From positions 35,001 through 53,267 of the forward strand of contig JAWQFJ010008350.1 in the NCBI GenBank assembly GCA_034096865.1: a stretch of 18,267 nucleotides of DNA. Direction: 5' to 3'. Numbering within the stretch: the stretch's first letter is position 1; the number at the start of each line of letters is the position of its first letter. The notes under the pieces were generated by a model. It saw only the letters and a program-made list of their open reading frames with translations, was not told the origin of the DNA and ran no database searches. The translations under genes were made by a program, and so were the position numbers. Of this stretch, positions 17,547 through 18,267 are shown piece by piece. Source of the stretch: Theodoxus fluviatilis. Lineage: Eukaryota > Mollusca > Gastropoda > Cycloneritida > Neritidae.

Positions 17547-18267
17547 CTCAGTTCAGTTCAGTTCAGTCTCTTAACCCTGAGATGGGTTGTTGAGGCACCA
17601 CTGATGACTTTCGGACAATCTTCCTCCATCGATCTCTATCCTATGTGGCTCGCTGTGAGTCAGCAAAGGTCAAGCCTGTCCACTCTTTGATGTTGTCTTC
17701 CCACCTCTTTCTCTGCCTGCCTCTCCTTCTCCCACCTGGTACGGTACCTTGCAGGATAGTCTTGGCCAGCCCACTGCCTCTTGACACGTGACCGTACCAC
17801 TTCAGCTTTCTGCTTTTCACGATTGAGAGCAGGTCTTCGTACTGTCCAATCGCTCTCCTGATCCTCTTGCTGACTTCCTCATTCGTGACATGGTCTTTAT
17901 ATGAGATGTTCAGAATCTTGCGGGAGCATCTCATTTCCAGGGCTTGTATCCGTCTCTGCAGTTCAGATGTGAGTGTCCAGGACTCGCATGCATACAAGAA
18001 TACGGAGATGGCCAGCGTGCGCATGAGCATCACGAGAGTGATATTTCTGTCACGCCATATTGGCTTCAACTTTGCCAATGCTGCTGTTGTTTGTGCTATC
18101 CTGGACAGTATCTTTGGTTTGGACCCTTCATCAGCCACGATAGATCCCAGGTATTTGAAGTTGTTCACAGCTTCCAGTTTTTGGCCCTTCACTTTGATTT
18201 CCATTTTGAAGCCCCGAGGATTATTCGTCATCACCTTGGTCTTCTCGGCGCTGATCTCCATGCCATA
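17547..18267 (-). mobile_element. Non-LTR retrotransposon 3' end, same family as 3717-4402 (5' end beyond window)
   Basis: On the minus strand the element ends with a (TGAAC)n tail (about 17547-17565) just after its stop codon, as in the first copy. It is colinear, without the inversion, and includes the roughly 152 bp (17969-18120) missing there. By eye the two copies are nearly identical over shared parts, so the family was active recently. The window ends inside the RT region, so length, 5' end and target duplication cannot be judged. Confidence 0.85.
17563..18267 (-). pseudogene. Retrotransposon RT C-terminal region with one premature stop
   Basis: The minus-strand reading enters at the window edge just after motif C (Y-GMEISAEKTKVMTNN), then FKYLGSIVADEGS, a segment with LYACESWTLTSEL, ILNISYKDHVTNEEVSKRI, LKWYGHVSRGSGLAKT and GGRRRGRQRKRWEDNIKEW. 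The frame is open until a TAG at 17641-17643, where the first copy has GAG (Glu), giving RAT-stop instead of RATEDRD. Beyond it the frame continues without further stops through PQQPISGLRD to the normal TGA at 17563-17565. One nonsense mutation about 27 codons before the end is the only visible lesion, so loss of function is likely but mild. The apparent start Met at GMEIS is internal; the real protein begins outside the window. Confidence 0.85.

Overview
This is a eukaryotic, almost certainly animal, genomic window. It has long CT, CA and mononucleotide tracts, large minisatellite arrays, decayed non-LTR retrotransposons, MITE-like inverted-repeat elements and one intron-bearing gene for a secreted mucin-like protein. 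There is no bacterial-style gene packing. The retrotransposon C-terminal sequence (around ILNISYKDH, GRRRGRQRKRWEDNIKEW) is of a kind common in lophotrochozoan, especially mollusc, genomes; the mollusc guess is from memory of such proteins and is not proven here.

Layout. At 420-2002 there are two direct copies (about 653 and 668 bp) of one element with 14-15 bp perfect terminal inverted repeats, separated by a 262 bp spacer. At 2663-2790 there is a small MITE-like element that shares a 17 bp block, in opposite orientation, with the spacer. At 3706-4413 lies an RTE/CR1-like retrotransposon insertion flanked by an 11 bp target-site duplication. Its 5' part (RT motif C) is inverted relative to its 3' part, which is the signature of twin priming. 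A C/A-rich, G-quadruplex-prone tract follows at 5173-5248. From 5632 to 11447 the window is one minisatellite array: 49 bp unit, about 118 full copies, with only two units departing from the 49 bp spacing.

The only convincing host gene follows the array. There is a possible TATA/Inr core promoter at 11902-11935 and a start codon at 12376. The first coding exon ends at a splice donor at 13315/13316. It encodes a signal peptide, a ten-cysteine domain and a Pro/Thr-rich mucin-like region. The intron opens into a 367 bp polypyrimidine CT tract, then a strongly decayed endonuclease-reverse transcriptase retrotransposon (13771-15441). That element is cut off before RT motif C by a second minisatellite (14 copies of a 46 bp unit, one visible substitution).

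The right part holds CA and CT microsatellites, about 830 bp without recognisable features, and on the minus strand the 3' end of a second copy of the 3.7 kb retrotransposon family (17547-18267, running off the window). That copy supplies the roughly 150 bp missing at the inversion junction of the first.

The parts are not a cooperating gene system. The story is of repeat dynamics around one lineage-specific-looking secreted protein gene. The best leads are the twin-primed insertion with its duplication intact, the regional variant structure of the 49 bp array next to a promoter, the unrecognised cysteine-rich mucin-like gene, and an in-frame cryptic acceptor formed by the CT tract plus retrotransposon.
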